This document shows, one piece after another, positions 5,253-6,277 of a stretch of DNA of 6,277 nt. Source of the stretch: Victivallales bacterium (GTDB lineage: Bacteria > Verrucomicrobiota > Lentisphaeria > Oligosphaerales > Oligosphaeraceae); the NCBI GenBank assembly GCA_017458805.1, contig JAFTAC010000209.1, forward strand, positions 1 through 6,277. Reading direction: 5' to 3'. The position numbers and the translations under genes were made by a program. The notes beneath the pieces are model-generated. The model was not told where the DNA came from. It was given only the letters and a program-made list of their open reading frames with translations, and made no database searches. Each line of letters starts with the position of its first letter. Within the stretch, counting starts at the first letter, position 1.

Positions 5253-6277
5253 CATTTCAGTCCCTTGAGTGTCAGTTTGTCCAGGTTCATGCTGTAGCGG
5301 ATATTGACCAAACGGAAGGTGTGCTTCCCTTTGGTGAGATAGAAGGGGAAGGGGTTGCCATCGGCACCGCAGATGACGGTCTCCTCCCAGTTGTTCGTAT
5401 CGTTGCACCAGCCGCCTGTTTCAAGGAAGGTGAGGAAAGAGAGCGCATTGGCGGGGCAGAAGCCATCCACGAGGATGGCGCGTTCGGCGGAGCGTCCGTC
5501 GATGGCGTATTTGAGGGTGAGTGAGTAGGCACCTGCGGTCTTCACATCGAAGGTGTATTCAATCCAGTGGCCTGCGTTGTCCCAGTTCTTGAACGATTTG
5601 TCCTCCGCACCGACCTTGTTGTCAACGACATTCACCTTGCCGCCACCTTGGTTGGTGTAGTTCTCGGCCTGGACGACAAGCACCTCGGAGGCAGGGGCAG
5701 GGGGCAGGGGCTTCAACTCCTTGATTTTGAACTCCGTGGAGGCTCCTCGTTCATCTTCCGCAAGGGCACTGCGCACATCGCGGATGCTATTGTTGCCCAG
5801 AACCAGTTCGTATTCGACGCCCTTCTTGACCTGCCAGCTGATGGTGTTTCCGTCCAGTTTGGTGGCGACCTGCGCAATGCGCTCGTTGCGGCGGTTCAGC
5901 TCATAGACGCTGCATTTCGCCGCAATTTCGCCGATGGCGAGGGAAACGGTGGTTGCAACATCCGCAGAGACTGCCAGCAGGGCCTTCTTGTCGGAGAGAG
6001 CATCCAGGCTGACGACCGAGGCACTGCCACGGTTTGCGAGGGCCAGACGGCATCCCTCAGCCTCGACGAAGATGCCATCAACGAGCTGGATGCGGAAGAA
6101 CTTGTTGTCACCACCTGCCAGAGCGGCTTGTCCATCGGTGGCAAGCTCTTTTAGGGCGACCTTTTTGCCTGGCTCGTCGCTATGTAGCCATGCGAAAGGT
6201 TTTGTCATCTCTTCAGTCTGGAAGGTGGCTGCTTGGACAGTCGCGCCGAACTCCTGCGGCACTTCCAGAGTATCGAC
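5252..6277 (-). CDS. C-terminal part of a large carbohydrate-active protein with a CBM6/CBM35-like domain (N-terminus outside window)
   Basis: The reading frame is open through the right edge of the window, and the first five visible codons (VDTLE) continue into VPQEFG, so this is a partial gene showing 341 residues. A GTG at 6262 is not a credible start: the frame continues upstream and I see no site for it. Residues about 1-185 are beta-rich with no motif I recognise and could be C-terminal accessory domains of an unseen enzyme. A proline-rich linker (about 188-198, LKPLPPAPASE) leads to residues 199-341, which look like a CBM6/CBM35 jelly roll: VVQAENYTNQGGGKV at the start, GHWIEYTFDV and AGAYSLTLKYA in the middle, KGKHTFRLV and MNLDKLTL at the end. 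Such domains bind polysaccharides and are usually attached to secreted glycoside hydrolases or lyases. The catalytic class and any signal peptide cannot be judged here. It is upstream of fabG on the same strand, separated by the 7-mer hairpin. Confidence 0.75.
   Translation of the reverse strand, partial: VDTLEVPQEFGATVQAATFQTEEMTKPFAWLHSDEPGKKVALKELATDGQAALAGGDNKFFRIQLVDGIFVEAEGCRLALANRGSASVVSLDALSDKKALLAVSADVATTVSLAIGEIAAKCSVYELNRRNERIAQVATKLDGNTISWQVKKGVEYELVLGNNSIRDVRSALAEDERGASTEFKIKELKPLPPAPASEVLVVQAENYTNQGGGKVNVVDNKVGAEDKSFKNWDNAGHWIEYTFDVKTAGAYSLTLKYAIDGRSAERAILVDGFCPANALSFLTFLETGGWCNDTNNWEETVICGADGNPFPFYLTKGKHTFRLVNIRYSMNLDKLTLKGLK

Noticed and set aside
5567..6154. Plus-strand open frame (195 codons) opposite the carbohydrate-binding protein
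   Set aside because: The minus frame encodes a recognisable CBM-like domain and is open to the window edge, while the plus frame has no motif or ribosome binding site that I can support.

Overview
This is a GC-rich bacterial chromosomal segment with five protein genes. Three lie on the + strand in the left two thirds: a GH29 alpha-L-fucosidase, the isoprenoid enzyme IspG and a XerD-type recombinase. Two lie on the - strand at the right: FabG and the C-terminal part of a carbohydrate-binding protein that runs off the window. Fucosidase and carbohydrate-binding domains beside MEP-pathway and type II fatty-acid genes fit a polysaccharide-degrading bacterium. A gut or environmental member of the Verrucomicrobiota/Kiritimatiellota/Lentisphaerota kind is one plausible guess, but nothing here proves the lineage.

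Layout: 1-145 holds three GTGTGCGC palindromes on a degenerate repeat, then an AT-rich leader with a possible promoter. The fucosidase (196-1977) is followed after 13 bp by ispG (1991-3058), probably as one transcript. Positions 3059-3321 hold a composite inverted repeat with 9-mer arms around two strong hairpins. xerD (3322-4218) has a near-perfect ribosome binding site. Positions 4219-4426, between the convergent xerD and fabG, hold a terminator-like hairpin and a REPIN-like inverted pair of hairpin units. fabG (4427-5170, minus) ends in an 18-bp tandem duplication that spans its stop codon. Positions 5188-5252 are a 25-bp perfect hairpin made of 7-mer repeats that abuts the stop codon of the upstream gene. 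The last gene, 5252-6277 (minus), is open at the window edge.

The genes are recognisable housekeeping or glycan-utilisation genes and do not form one pathway. I see no defence system, CRISPR array, transposase, tRNA or rRNA. The unusual content is between the genes: nearly every gap holds a different palindromic repeat, one of which reaches into the fabG coding end. I found no convincing new protein system.
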